A DNA stretch of 64,000 bases from positions 34,764,645 to 34,828,644 of the forward strand of contig NC_057763.1 in NCBI RefSeq assembly GCF_010389155.1. Direction: 5' to 3'. Position 1 is the first letter of the stretch. Each line of letters begins with the position of its first letter. Under the pieces are notes generated by a model that saw nothing but the letters and a program-made list of their open reading frames with translations, did not search any database and was not told where the DNA came from. This document shows, piece after piece, positions 11,466 to 23,029 of this stretch. Position numbers and translations under genes: made by a program. The DNA comes from Erigeron canadensis. Taxonomy: Eukaryota > Streptophyta > Magnoliopsida > Asterales > Asteraceae.

Positions 11466-11660
11466 TCGCGTGTAATGACCGTTAGTGGAGTAATGGCCGT
11501 TACCTTTGAACTTCCCCTGTAACTGCCGTTACTCCAGTAACTGCCGTTACACTCCTTTGAAAAACTAACTGCCGATAGTTTAGTAACTGCAAGTTACAGG
11601 AGTTTCATGATTTTCCTTTGTAATGGCCATTACTCCAGTAACGGGAGTTACAAACTCCAG
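11466..11660. repeat. Cluster of palindromic GTAAC-type units
   Basis: About eight imperfect copies of a 14-base unit, GTAACTGCCGTTAC and variants (GTAATGGCCGTTAC, GTAATGGCCATTAC, GTAACGGGAGTTAC), separated by short CTCC/GGAG words. Each unit can pair with itself (GTAAC/GTTAC). Units alternate with TCCAG linkers. This is not a coding signal and not a simple microsatellite. Confidence 0.65.
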
Positions 11661-12800
11661 GATTCGTTTTCTTTGTCTTTTACTTGGTTTCAACCGAATC
11701 TTCCTCCCGTTTCTTCCATATATCATCAAACTCAACCAATTCATTCGTCTAATCAATTTCCAACCTGAAAACACTTAACACACCTTCAAAGCATCGAAAG
11801 TTGGATATAAAACTATAAAAATAACGAATAATTGGTTCTAAAATCACGTGAGAAATGGTATAAAATATGACACATCACCAACCACGGTATTACCTTTTGG
11901 TACATAAGTCAACACAAGGGTACTGCTAGTCTATACACAAATCTTCTGATTCTAACCTACGATTTCTTGGTTCAATATTCCGAATTGATCACATAAACCT
12001 GACTACCACACCAACCCCAAAACTCCTCAGAGAGCAAACTCCTCAGAGAGCAACAACAAAACTTGTTTTCAACACGAAAATGTTACAACCAACCCACAAC
12101 GTGTCCACCAGCTACCCCCACTACACCCGGCCACCTGACTAATCTTTTACAAATGGTGCTTATATCGCACTGTGTAGTTTCCAGACACTCATTAAGGAAA
12201 TACTCATGACTCGCTACAAGGTACAAACAAACAAGCACACTATTTATTCCTATCGAATCTCACTACAGCAAACAATCACCTTTGATCATTTCTATTCTCA
12301 TTTCCTACCTTCTAATAACACTGAACAAGACCACGAAGAAGATAAATTTTCCCTATATCGAAAAGATATGTCAGTATATCATTCGACAGTTATACCATGT
12401 AAATCAATATGTAGTAGTGTATCAGTCAACAAAAAATATCGGACTGCCAAAAGTGTAAACGAAAAGTTCAAGAGGAGTTGCTAGAATTTTTGAACAGTTA
12501 TGTACTTAAAAAAAATCTAATAATAATAAGAAGAAAGTGAATATCAGTCAAAATAGTAAAAGAAAAATTGAAGAGGAGTTGCTAAATATGTTGGACAGTT
12601 AGGTACTTCTACCATAAAACTAAATATAACTACAAACTTCCAGATAATAGAAAAGATAAAACGTGTTGCAATTTCCATGTGACGGTAGAGAGATTAATTA
12701 GTATGATCAACAGATATCACACAGACCAATAGCTTATAACGCAAGTGCAATTACTGTGTTGTAGAAGGGTTATACTTAGCAAAGAATCATCTGGTGTTCA

Positions 12801-12869
12801 CTACAGCGATTCCAACTTCAAAATCTTGATGGTCTTGTTATCACTTGCAAAAACAAGAAGCCTGCTGCC
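12801..12869 (-). pseudogene. Relic WD40-repeat exon, copy A
   Basis: On the minus strand an acceptor-like TTATTGCAG is followed by a frame reading GSRLLVFASDNKTIKILKLE, then three codons and a stop. It matches the exon at 14426-14488, but the WD40-defining Trp of IKIW has become Leu and ASAS has become VFAS. The flanks of the two copies are also alike over several hundred bases, so this is part of a duplicated block. It looks like the last exon of a WD40 gene whose other exons I could not find. Confidence 0.5.
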
Positions 12870-13299
12870 CTGCAATAAGGATCAACCCAGAGCAAGTCAT
12901 AACACATTGACAAAAATCTTAAGCTCATCATAACCTAGACATGAGTTTGAATCCTACACTTAATTTTACATGTGAATTATAGCGGTGGAATAGGTGACAA
13001 AATAGATGGGTTGGGTAATGGGTCAAGTCGGGCATATTATGCACGAGTTGAAATATGCCTGGTGCTTTATCTCCAAATATGTTATGGACAATTAGTGTGT
13101 CATTAACTATATTGGTTAATTGGTTAATTTTGACATCTGGTGATTAACTTCAGATCTATGGTCACATATGAAGTCTTTCGGAAATTCCAACTTTAGTAGA
13201 AGCTCTAATCTAGTTAAATGACATGTTGACGTTATAAGAATGTGACGACCTTAACAAACTTTGAATTCTACGGCAGAAAACTTTTTGTAGCTATTGAAG

Positions 13300-13640
13300 C
13301 TTAAATTCCTAGACTACGAGTATCTGTAACACCCCATTATTATACCACATCTCTGTTCCCATATAACTTCAATCAAATTATAATTAATGTCGCAAACAGT
13401 CTATCACCACTCCAAAGTCTCTTTGTGTATATTCGTTCCAAATTGATCTATTGCACAGTCAATCTTATTTAAGTCTGTTGAGATGTCAAGTGTAGTCTGT
13501 AGTGCGACTTTTAGCCAACCAACAAATGTCGACCTGATACCCAACCAGCTTGTTTTGTCACCTCTTATACAAACAAACATTTGCGTCGCACTAATAAATT
13601 TACACCCCACTTGAAGAGTTCTCCACCCCTCTTTTACAAG
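13300..13640. other. Spacer between duplicated WD40-relic blocks
   Basis: No ORF of note. A TGTAACACCCC word at about 13325 resembles plant LTR termini but no partner was found. Confidence 0.3.
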
Positions 13641-14425
13641 GACTATCCATTACTCACTACAATGTAACAAAAGAAACAAGCACACCGTTTACTCATAGCT
13701 ATTCCCTTATTCATCAACCACCTTTAATCATTTTAAAACAAAAGATTGGTAAGCCTAGAGATATGACTACATATGATACTGAAAGACAAAGCAAGATCAG
13801 AAACGCAGATAAGGGGAAAAAAGCCTACAACATGTGTTAAAAGTGAATGGTGTAGGCTTATTTCTAGGCATGTTTTCAATCATTTCTATTCTCGTTTCCT
13901 ACCTTCTAATACGCCCACAGAAGGCCCTTTATATTCTCGTCTCCTACATTCTAATAAGCCCACAGAAGGCCCATAGTAAGCTATGTTTTCCCTTGGTGAA
14001 AAGATTTGATGTCTTTGACACTTGACAGAAATAACAAAGACAGGGAGTAATAGTCAAAATACTAAAGAGAAGTTAAAAACTTTCATAAGAGTAACAAGTT
14101 GCTAGACGTCCTGAACAACAGTAATACCAAAAAAATTAAAGAAACTCAAACTTCCACAATCCACATAACAACTTTTTTTTTAGTTTTGTGAGAAGAGGGA
14201 GAAATTGATTGTGATGATCCACATATAAAACAATAGACCTCAAGACGAGTGCAATCAGTGATGCTGTAAGGGTCAAAGTTTACTATGTAATAAACTAAAA
14301 ATTCCATAGTGTATAACTATCGACTCACTAACTATCGACTCACTGCATAAAATAAAAATTCCATAGTGTCACGGATACCTGGTTAGATAAGTGTCAGGCA
14401 AAGAACTATATGGCGGTCTCTGCAA

Positions 14426-14488
14426 TTATTCTAACTTCCATATCTTTATGGTCCTGTCATCACTTGCAGAAGCAAGAAGCCCGTTACT
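14426..14488 (-). pseudogene. WD40-repeat terminal exon, copy B
   Basis: On the minus strand TTTTGTAG precedes a frame reading SNGLLASASDDRTIKIWKLE and a stop, a textbook C-terminal WD40 blade (ASxDxTIKIW). The family could be any WD40 protein; last blades of this kind occur in CIAO1-like and many others. No neighbouring exons were recognised on the minus strand, so this is probably a fragment. It is better preserved than the copy at 12801-12869, which lies in direct orientation about 1.6 kb away. Confidence 0.5.
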
Positions 14489-15068
14489 CTACAAAACAAA
14501 GGTTAAGCAAGTCATTTTTTCAGAGCAAGTCATCATGCTTTACTTTAACAACTTCCAATTAATATGGCCACTTATACACAAAAACTTTATAATGTAACCC
14601 AGCTATAAGTTTGAACCCTACACATAGGTTGACATGTGATTGACAGGGTTGTGTTAAAGGTGGCAATAGCAAAATAGTTGAGTTGCATAACAGGTCAAGA
14701 CAGTGAGTTGAAACATATCTTGTTGGGTTGACTCGTAACATCTTCTGTTCAGAAACATTTAGACCATCCCCAACCCATCACCCCACCACGGCACCACCTA
14801 CAAACAGTATTACCACGTCATTATCACCTTCTCATCACCACCGACCCCTCTTTTACCTCCAACCCATTACCTTCAAACTGGACCCAGCCTTACTTTAATA
14901 TTACACCCTTTAAATAAACTAAAAAACACTAAAGTAATCATATAAATTTGAGTACAAGATTCATATTGTGTCAAATATAATTATTGTATGAACATAACAA
15001 TTTCAAAAGGTTTTGCGAACTATAATAATTGTTCCGGGAACTTTCAACACGTTTATATATATATATAT

Positions 15069-15553
15069 ATGGTAAAGTTATTTTGAGAAACTTTTTTTAC
15101 GAGAATCTTTGAGAACTTTTCAAATCAACCCAATCGATGATTGTTCTTTACATGAAAATTGTTTTTTGATTGTTTCCTGAATAACTTATGTGTAATTTTG
15201 AAGTTTATAATTGTGTGGAGCATGGATTATCATCCGTTATACAATTATGTGGAGATTTGGATTCTTGATCACATGTGCATGAATATTGCTATGATCACAT
15301 GTATGCAAGTTGACCACATGTAATCATAGCAATATTCGTGCACGTGTGATCAAGAATCCAAATCTCCACATAATTGTATAACGGATGATAATCCATGCCT
15401 CCACACAATTATAAACTTCAAAATTACACATAAGTTATTCAGAAAACAATCAAAAAACAATTTTCATGTAAAGAATAATCATCGATTGGGCTAGATTTGA
15501 AAAGTTTTTAAAGGTTCTCGCAAAAAAAGGGGTTCTCAAAATAACTTTTCACT
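15069..15553. mobile_element. Foldback/MITE element with very long inverted arms
   Basis: The left arm (about 15069-15303) and right arm (about 15312-15553) are inverted copies of each other over more than 200 bp with few mismatches, leaving a tiny central spacer. Terminal sequences are GGTAAAGTTATTTTGAGAA on the left and its complement, slightly altered, on the right. It sits inside a TATATATA tract on both sides, so a TA-rich target is likely but its exact duplication cannot be read. No coding capacity. A transcript would fold into a long hairpin. Confidence 0.75.
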
Positions 15554-15576
15554 ATATATATATAGATTTTAGATAA

Positions 15577-15752
15577 AATAAAACAACTATTAAAGTAAAA
15601 CAAATAAAACAATTTGTTTTTCTTCAGTGATAATCACCGTGCATCATAAAAATCATCATACATCAATTGTTTCGTGAATCTTGGTACATCAATTTAACCA
15701 TGATCTAAGGGTCAAGATCTTATCTTATTTGTTTTACTTTAATACTTGTTTT
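15577..15752. mobile_element. Small MITE with about 28-bp inverted ends
   Basis: The left end AAAACAACTATTAAAGTAAA and onward is the inverse of the right end ATTTGTTTTACTTTAATACT and onward, over about 28 bases with one mismatch. It lies just right of the foldback element. No target duplication is clear. Confidence 0.5.
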
Positions 15753-16689
15753 ACAATACCCAACCTATACATAAAAATGTAGGAGCGTAATAAACAAAGC
15801 CTTCAGCAAGGACAACCAAACCTATACATATGAATTGACTGAAAACTAAGGGATTAAACTATTTCTAAACAACCTACGGAGCAAAGTACCTTAGGCCGAT
15901 AAGGTAAACTGAATCTTAGTCTACTCACAAAACGCTCACAAAACGACAAAGGTAATCTACACACTTAGTCCTCTAGAACTGTCTGATGAGTACACCCGAC
16001 AACAAAAGAATACGGAAAAGTAGTAACAAGCAACCTAGATAACTAAAAGTACATGTTTAACAAAACACATATAATAACAACCAAATAGAACGTAGACAAA
16101 TTTAAAAGTGTTTCTGAATAAAGCCCAAACCTACCTACATATAAGGAATTAACTAAGAAATCCTAGTGCCCGATGGATCCAAGGAAAAATAATGGGTGGT
16201 GCGCAACCTATGAAACACACTAATTTAGCCGCCTAGCTAGATTAAACCTAATCCTCTCCCAAGCTCCCAAAACCCCTACACTAGTCCTAGTCCTCTAATA
16301 AACACTCATCGGTCATGTCCTCCAACAGGCAGATCATTTTGGGGCAGCCAAGAGTAACCTCCCCCCTCGATTTTGGCCTCCCTCTACTCAGGCCAAAACC
16401 ACTACGGAGGTTACTGAGAACCAAAGTCTACGAAAAAAAAAAAGTCTACAAAAACCTATTCCCATATACCTTACACTCACTGACCACCTCCTCCATCAGG
16501 AAACTCCATCGTAACCTGCGGTATTCTTTCAGTCCACATCTGTCGACCTACCTCTCCTCCTGTCAGGTCAAAGCCTTCTTTGGCGTCGAGTCACCAATGT
16601 TGGGCCTACTTCACCCGGTCAAACCAACACAAACCACCTTAGGCAAGGCAATATGGGAAAAAGATGACGATCAAAGTCCCGCAAAATTC

Positions 16690-18000
16690 AAACGTTACCT
16701 AATCCTCTACTTTAATCCTAGTTCTCCAGGTCGTCCTATCCGACGTCATGTCCTCCGACAAACCAAGTTCAATTAGGTCATTCGCTAATCGGTCCTCCCA
16801 CCTTATCTTAGGCCTTCCCCTTCTTCGTGTGCCTTCGACGTGAATAAACTCCGCTTTCCTTAATGATGCTGATCGATCCTTTCTCCTAACATGGCCAAAC
16901 CATCTCAAGCACCCTTCTCTTAGCTTGTTAATGATGGTCCATACTTCAAGTTCGGCTTTAAAAACTCCCGTGGGGATCCTGTCTGATAGGGTCTTCCCGC
17001 AAGACCACCTTAGCATCCTCATGTCTGCTACCTCTACTCGAGATGCTTGGACTTTCGTCATCGGTCAACATTCTGACCCGTATAACATAGTCGGTCTAAT
17101 AACGACTTTGTAGAACTTGCCTTTTAGTTTTAGCGGTATCCGCTTGTCGCACATGACTCCAGAAGCTGCTCTCCACCGCATCCATCCAGCTTGGATTCGA
17201 TGTGTCACATCTTCGTCTATCCCCCCCGATTTGTGTATCACTGATCCCAGGTACCTAAAAGACGCCTTCGGACCCAATATCCGCTCCCCAATGCGAATAA
17301 CCTCATCCCCATTGTCTTATCTCCTGTTTATCGAAGTCACATCGTAGGTATTCAGTCTTCTCTCGGCTCACACACAAACCATTGTCTTCAAGGGCTTCTC
17401 TCCATTTCTCTAACCTACGGTTTAGCTCCTCTGTCGATCTCGTAATCAGTGCAATGTCATCGGCAAAAATCATGCACCACGGTAGTTCCTCCTGAAGGCC
17501 ATTGGACAACTCGTCTAAGATCAATGTAAAAAGGTATGGGTAAGCGCCGAACTTTGGTGTAGGCCCATTTCTACCGAGAAAAGCTCTGTGCTCCCCACCG
17601 GTGTTCGAACACCGGTCCTCGCCCTATCATACATGTCCCTGATAACACTAATGTATCTCCCAGTAACTCCTTTCGCTTAGAGCGTCTTCCAGATCAGCTC
17701 TCGTGGTACACTATCGTATGCCTTATCCAAATCTAGGAAGGCACAGTGCAGCGCTTTTTTGTCTTTCCCTATACTTTTCCATAAGGCTTCTGGTGATGTG
17801 GATAGCCTCCATCGTTGACCTCCCTGGCATAAAACCAAATTGGTTCTTTGCCACCTTCGTAACTCTTCTAAGCCTCGTCTCAATCACTCTCTCCCAGAGC
17901 TTCATGGTATGACTTAGGAGTTTAATGCCCTTATAGTTGCTACAACTCTGCACGTCCCCCTTGTTCTTGTAGATAGGTATAACCTCACTAAGTCCCCTTG
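16690..18000 (-). pseudogene. 5'-truncated RTE-type LINE reverse transcriptase
   Basis: Read from 18000 downward, the relic contains IPIYKNKGDVQ and NYKGIKLLSHTMKLWERV, then NQFGFMPGRSTMEAI, FLDLDKAYDSVPRELIW, the catalytic FADD (FADDIALI, near 17465), FRYLGSVIHKSGGI and a C-terminal GCLRWFGHVRRKDRS with GRPKIRWEDRL. The WFGHVRR...GRP...W tail is characteristic of plant RTE elements. The frame is broken several times (about 17880, 17680, 17540 and 17060). The endonuclease half is missing: similarity stops abruptly at about 18000, the usual 5' truncation of LINEs. The 3' untranslated part may extend to about 16160. Confidence 0.88.
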
Positions 18001-18074
18001 TTTAAAAGATTAATCGCTTATATTCATTTTATTAAAATGACAGTCACAAAAACTGTCGTTATGCTTGTAAAATA

Positions 18075-18319
18075 CTCTCTCTGTTCCATTTTAGTCGTGC
18101 ACTGTTGACTTTTAAAGTCTTTTTGTCTCAACTTCGACCGCAAATATTTTTGTTTATATTCTATAACGCTTGATATAAAATATATAAATAAATTTGATTT
18201 TAAACGAACTTTTTAATGATATAATTTTCATCAAGTATCATATAATACAAACAAAAATATTTATAGTCAAAGTTGAAACAAAAAGATTTTAGTGGACAAC
18301 TAAAAAAAGACGGAAGGAG
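18075..18319. mobile_element. Stowaway-type MITE (Tc1/mariner)
   Basis: Begins CTCTCTCTGTTCC and ends GACGGAAGGAG, inverted ends close to the Stowaway consensus CTCCCTCCGTCCC. It is flanked by TA at 18073-18074 and 18320-18321, the expected target duplication. It is 245 bp long with an AT-rich interior and no ORF. The longer inverted region (CAAATATTTTTGTTT with its partner near 18252) lets most of it fold on itself. It lies about 75 bp beyond the truncated end of the RTE LINE. Confidence 0.85.
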
Positions 18320-18529
18320 TATTAAAAAGATTGAATTATATTGTAACTGATCATCAAAGAAATATTTAAAGTATTAGAAAGGCCTGACTCTGGGTTTGTG
18401 GTAAAGAGTTAAGACGAGGGTTACATTCTTTTTTTTTCTTTTTTTTTCTAAACATAAGGAAACTTCACTGTATAGTAGTAAAACATTGTACGTTTATTAA
18501 ACAACGAAATATTGATCATGACTTATTAC

Positions 18530-18645
18530 AAGTATTCGGGAAAAAAGACCCAAAAGTCCAAGACTTAGCACTCCTGAGGATCGAACTCAAGATCTTGGAT
18601 AAAAGTGAAAGTGTCTCTCACCAGTTGGACTGACCTTAATTGGAA
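18530..18645 (-). repeat. tRNA-derived SINE-like fragment
   Basis: On the minus strand the sequence reads GTCCAACTGGTGAGAG (A-box-like) and, about 30 bases later, AGTTCGATCCTC (B-box). That spacing matches a tRNA-derived promoter. It does not fold into a complete tRNA. No poly-A tail or target duplication was found. Confidence 0.45.
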
Positions 18646-18859
18646 CGAGGGTTACTACATTACACCGATAAAGTTTGAGAATTATACTATCTCCATTATA
18701 ATTTAAATGTCTTAATTTAACTTTTTATACTAATTATAACTTCCAACCGCCTTTAGTTTTGACTATATGTAGATATAAGATTATACTAAGTATTACATTA
18801 TTGTTATTAAAGTATTATTATTTGAATTATTTATTATCATAGTATGAAAAGACAATTTG

Positions 18860-20262
18860 GACCGAGTGCAGCGAAACTCGCGTCAGAGGGACCGTTGAAA
18901 AACATATGCAAATGTATTTGGATTGCGTATGCAAAACGTAGTAAACCTCAGGGACCATTTACGCAACTTAAATAGTCGGTGAAAGAAACCGACCCGATAG
19001 TTTGAAAGGTTAGGGTTTCCAAGAAGAGAGAAAAGAAAAATCGTTGAAACAAATTTCACTAAGTTTTCCATCATCCATCAAAATCGAGCGATACACCTTG
19101 TTTGTTTGTAAGTATTATTAATATATACTATCGCGTTTTATTGTGAATGAATACATATATAATATACATACTGATCGATGATGATATGATTTGTATGCTG
19201 TTGCTGTTGGTTTTTGACTTTTGTCGCAATTTCCTTCTTTTTTTGTTGTTGTTGTTAATAGTGATAAAATAATAGTAATAACGATAAGGTATGAATCCTT
19301 AATAATAATTTTATAAGCGTAGTGTTTTGTTTGCAAATTTACAGAATCAAATTCAAGTATTATATATATAATATACACAATTACATATTTTAATTTGTTA
19401 AAATTCCTTCCGTGTTTGTTTTACATTATGAATTAATTAGTTGGCCGGGTTTTGCAGCACCATGACACGCGTGAGGAGGACCCCTCAGAGTTTCGAACCT
19501 CACGAGAAAGATGTCAGATTTTTATGTAATTTATATAGCCACCCAGCGAGATGAGAAACTTTATAATATACGTACGTGCGCATATTAAAGCCCTAACTAT
19601 TTTTCCTGTTTCCGTTTCTTCAGATCACGGGAAAGTTTGCCGAGATGAGTCTTACACCTTCCCAACGTGAAGTTGCACAAACTCGCAATGTCCACAGAAC
19701 ACCAAAACGATTCCTATGCGAGATTAATCCCAGTTTTGCACACAGGATTGTAAGCACATTATTATTATTATACACGTTGCTAATTAAGCTAATTAACAAC
19801 AACTCCTGTCTTGCTTCAAAATGAAGTCTTAATGAGTAACATTTTCTTTGTTATCTGTTCATTCATACTTACATATCAGCTCCTTTTGTCAGCTGGTGAC
19901 TGGAGAAGTGCACCAATGTTGCCGACTCTAAACCAATCAAAAGACTCGTTGGACATCTTAAGTATCATGATAACGGTATGCATCCACATTTTTATAGGCC
20001 ATTCATTTTCCCTTGTTTGCTAAAAACCTAAAATGACCAATCAAGTCAACAATCTCACTTAACTTTTTCCAATAGGGCTTCCAATGCCTGTGTATAATAT
20101 ACTTAAGCAAATAGTTGATGCCCTGGACCGTTTGAAGACACACCCAGATGACGTGAAGGCTTTGGCCGCTTTGCAAGATGGGGAGAATGGTATCAAAATA
20201 GCTTCTAAATACTTCAAGGGGGGCAATCGTATGCCAAGTGACTGGAAATAGTATGTTTCCAA
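18860..20262 (+). other. Unrecognised gene-like region, copy A of a duplicated segment
   Basis: Exon-like pieces follow AG acceptors. One at about 19458-19523 reads MTRVRRTPQSFEPHEKDVRF, or HHDTREEDPSEFRTS in another frame. Another at about 19624-19745 reads ITGKFAEMSLTPSQREVAQT. A third lies at about 19893-19975 (SAGDWRSAPMLPTLNQSKDS). A fourth at about 20076-20250 reads GLPMPVYNILKQIVDALDRL, then KTHPDDVKALAALQDGEN, ending in MPSDWK and a stop. I recognise no family. The first two pieces, with about 600 bp upstream, recur at 27386-28233. The region may be a real short gene, a non-coding RNA or a decayed gene. The last piece looks most protein-like (amphipathic, charged). Confidence 0.35.
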
Positions 20263-20964
20263 TGCTTTTTTCGTTTAGTGTTATATATGGTCTCTAATTT
20301 AATTAAGCCCCTATATATGGACGTCAAACATAGCTACTTGCAGCTGCTTTTTTTGTTTAGTGTTATTGCCTCTAATTAAAAGCTGCTAGTTGCTCCTCAC
20401 AAGGAGATGATATATGATGATGCTATCTGCCCCTGTGACTTTCTCATTGCTCTTCCCACGTGTTCATATATTCATGTCTCATAGTGTCTCTCTTGTTATT
20501 GTTATATCCAATAATTTTCAACCACTTTGCCATACTTACAGTTACAAACACATGAAGATTAATTGCATGTTTTAGGTAGATATTTTTGTAGTCTGATATA
20601 AAATTAAAATCAAGCAATTTGAACAAGTTTCAATGCAATCATGGGCATGAAATATTTCCATTTTTTCCCTTGGGATCATAATAGCATGGCGGTAAGTAAA
20701 TTAAGGGTCTGGGCTGGTTTTCTTTTACTCTTTTTGTCATCATTTTCTGAAGGTGAAGAGATGCTGAACATGCCCCTGTCTCCCTACAAACTTTTAAAGC
20801 TAAACTTTAGCTACCATTGTTTTGTGTATTCTGTAAAACTATGTTATTCGATTTGTTGACAATTAAAGCCAATAAGTTAAACAATGTTTCATAGTTTCTG
20901 TAAAACCTAAGATTCTTGCATTGATTGTCCAAAGTTTATGTTCTCATACAACAATACCTTACTC

Positions 20965-21095
20965 TTGCAGCGAGCGAGACAATGCCCACAACCTTCTGCT
21001 GTAGAGATCTTCTGTTGAATCAGAGAGCAAGTTTCCTAGAACTATGGATATCAGCAAGCGAGACAATGCCCACAACCTTTTGAATGTCTGCTACT
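20965..21095 (+). repeat. Exon-like block with a 28-bp direct repeat
   Basis: Two near-identical copies of GCGAGACAATGCCCACAACC (20974 and about 21056) lie about 80 bp apart. After the acceptor-like CTCTTGCAG one frame stays open through both copies (ASETMPTTF at each end) to a stop at about 21085. It may be a 3' exon of the region upstream, but there is no family support. Confidence 0.35.
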
Positions 21096-22086
21096 GAACA
21101 CTTGTGATGTATGAACTTTGTTTTTCTATCAGTGTATGTGCTACAATTAACTTGAATTCTTAGTGGCATATCATGCCATAGTAATGCATATTCTATCAAA
21201 TAGTATAAATTATTGGCGAGTAGGTCATAGAAAAAGTCATCAGGTTGGCACCAGTCTGACTATATGTTTTTGATTACATGATTACTATGACGGAGTGGTG
21301 AACTTGATTGAAGGTACTCTGTAGTCCAACAAAACTTGCGAAAATTGTGACTTGGTATTAAAAGTATTTTATCTGCTGTTTGAGAAGTCCATTGCATCCC
21401 CATTAAGTAGATACTAACGTGTTTATCTTACAATGAATTTCTACCCGCATTCCCCTTCTTTTAATGGTAATAACCTGACAGTATTTTTTTGCAGTGGAAT
21501 GCTGCTCTTAAAATATATGCGTACGTAATGTCGTTTGCAAGTCATACCAAATCAGCTGTAATATGATATTGATATAGTTTTTCAGATGAAAGCGGGTTAT
21601 TACCTGTTATTGCTTACTGAAAATTGATGATCAGGTAACTTGTCAAAGCAGGAACTTAGGGATGTTTAGATACGTCTCATTATCAACTTGTTTTGTGTAT
21701 TGATATGGAGTTCCTTATCATTCAACTTAGTACTACAATATCTTAAGTTGTGTATTTGGCTGCTTAATTAAGAGAAACTAATTTACACAGGAAGGAAGCA
21801 TACGATGGGTGGACCTAGAGTAGTCCAAGGTGGGTGTTAGGACCTACCTAAGTTTCGAAAAAATTTTAGAGACGATGTGATAATTTTTTTTAGGACCTAC
21901 ATAAATATTTGGTCAGAACCCACCTTATACTTATACTTTTTGAACATGAAAATTTAATATGGACTTAAATTATATCCATTAAGTATGTGTGCTAGCCCAT
22001 CAACCACTTAAATATCTAACCTTTATAAACCCAAGTTATAAAAAAATAAAAAGAAAGAAAGCCCACGTGATCAATGGTCTTATCGG
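21096..22086. other. Intergenic, left flank of the Harbinger element
   Basis: No recognisable gene. Words at about 21825-21865 (GGACCTACCTAAG) recur at about 25498-25510, beyond the hAT relic. The Harbinger element may therefore have landed inside an older hAT-type element. Confidence 0.35.
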
Positions 22087-22306
22087 TTAGACTACAAGGA
22101 GTAGCCCGTTCCCTCTCAATTTTCTCGCCGGGAACGCCCCCGGAACGTCGGAGCTCGGTCCCGGGGGGCGTTCCGGCTGGTTGAAAAGCGTGCCCCTTTG
22201 CATTTCGAACGCGTCCGGGAGGCTGCACTTCCTTTGTCTTTTTCTCATTTTTGACGCTTTTTCTTTTTTTTTTTTTTTGTTTTTTAATTAATCAAATATC
22301 TCCATC

Positions 22307-22314
22307 TATATATA
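22307..22314 (+). promoter_or_regulatory. TATA-like box of the Harbinger Myb-like ORF
   Basis: TATATATA followed by a CA/CT-rich leader, 108 bases before the ATG at 22422. It lies inside the transposon. Confidence 0.4.
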
Positions 22315-22421
22315 CTAAACACCACCACTTCCTCATTTTTATACATTTTCTTCCATTTCTTCTTCATTATCTTCTTATTTTCTCCATTCTTCTCTTTATT
22401 TTATAAAAAATCAAACAACAA

Positions 22422-22796
22422 ATGGCTAGACTATGGACTGCAGATGAGACTACGAATTTAGCGAGAGCTTGGCTTGAAGTATCCAAAGATCCAAACGCAG
22501 CAACCTACCAACAAGGGAGAACATTTTGGCTTCGTATAAAGTTAGTGTTTGATAATCTACAAAATAATCAAGGCGAGGAAAGGACCATTGAGAGTTTGCA
22601 AGGAAAATGACGGAAGATGCGTCGGGATATTATGAATTTCCAGCACATCGTGGCTCGTTTGAACAACCAAATCAACCAAAACAACCAGATGGTTCTCGAA
22701 AATGCTTTGGCCGAGTATCGTCTCACCCATCCTGATTTTCTGTACATCGCGGAGTGGAATATTCTACGAGCTAGTGCGATATTTATGAATTTCTAG
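22422..22796 (+). pseudogene. Harbinger-associated Myb/trihelix-like DNA-binding protein, one stop
   Basis: The frame reads MARLWTADETTNLARAWLEV and continues through the FWLRIKLVFDN block to ESLQGK. It then meets TGA at 22608-22610 and goes on in the same frame as RKMRRDIMNFQHIVARLNNQ to a TAG at 22794. In relatives the word is GKW-R, so the TGA most likely replaces the conserved Trp codon TGG. These proteins are Myb/SANT-like partners of PIF/Harbinger transposases and are often mis-named glutathione S-transferase T3-like in plant annotations. The single stop suggests recent loss. Downstream, a 24-bp unit (TTTAATTTATGTTATGTATG type) is repeated three times at about 22835-22890. Confidence 0.75.
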
Positions 22797-23029
22797 TTAT
22801 CTATCTACGTTATTCGGTTTTAGTTAAGTTATCTATGTTTAATTTATGTTATGTATGTTTAATTTATGTTATTTATTTTTAATTTATGTTATGTACGAGT
22901 TTAGTGTTTTTATAATAAAGGTTTTTCTTAACACATTACATTTATTAAAAACGAAACATTACAATTATTTCAAACACTTAACACTTAACATGAAATTAAA
23001 ACATTTAACACAAATACATTAAATAAAAA

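Noticed and set aside
16315..16776. 153-residue plus-strand open frame
   Set aside because: It overlaps the 3' part of the minus-strand RTE relic and shows no domain; composition looks like a shadow.
22422..22610. Glutathione S-transferase T3-like gene
   Set aside because: This name is a frequent database mislabel for Harbinger Myb-like ORFs; no thioredoxin-fold or GST sequence is present and it lies inside a transposon.
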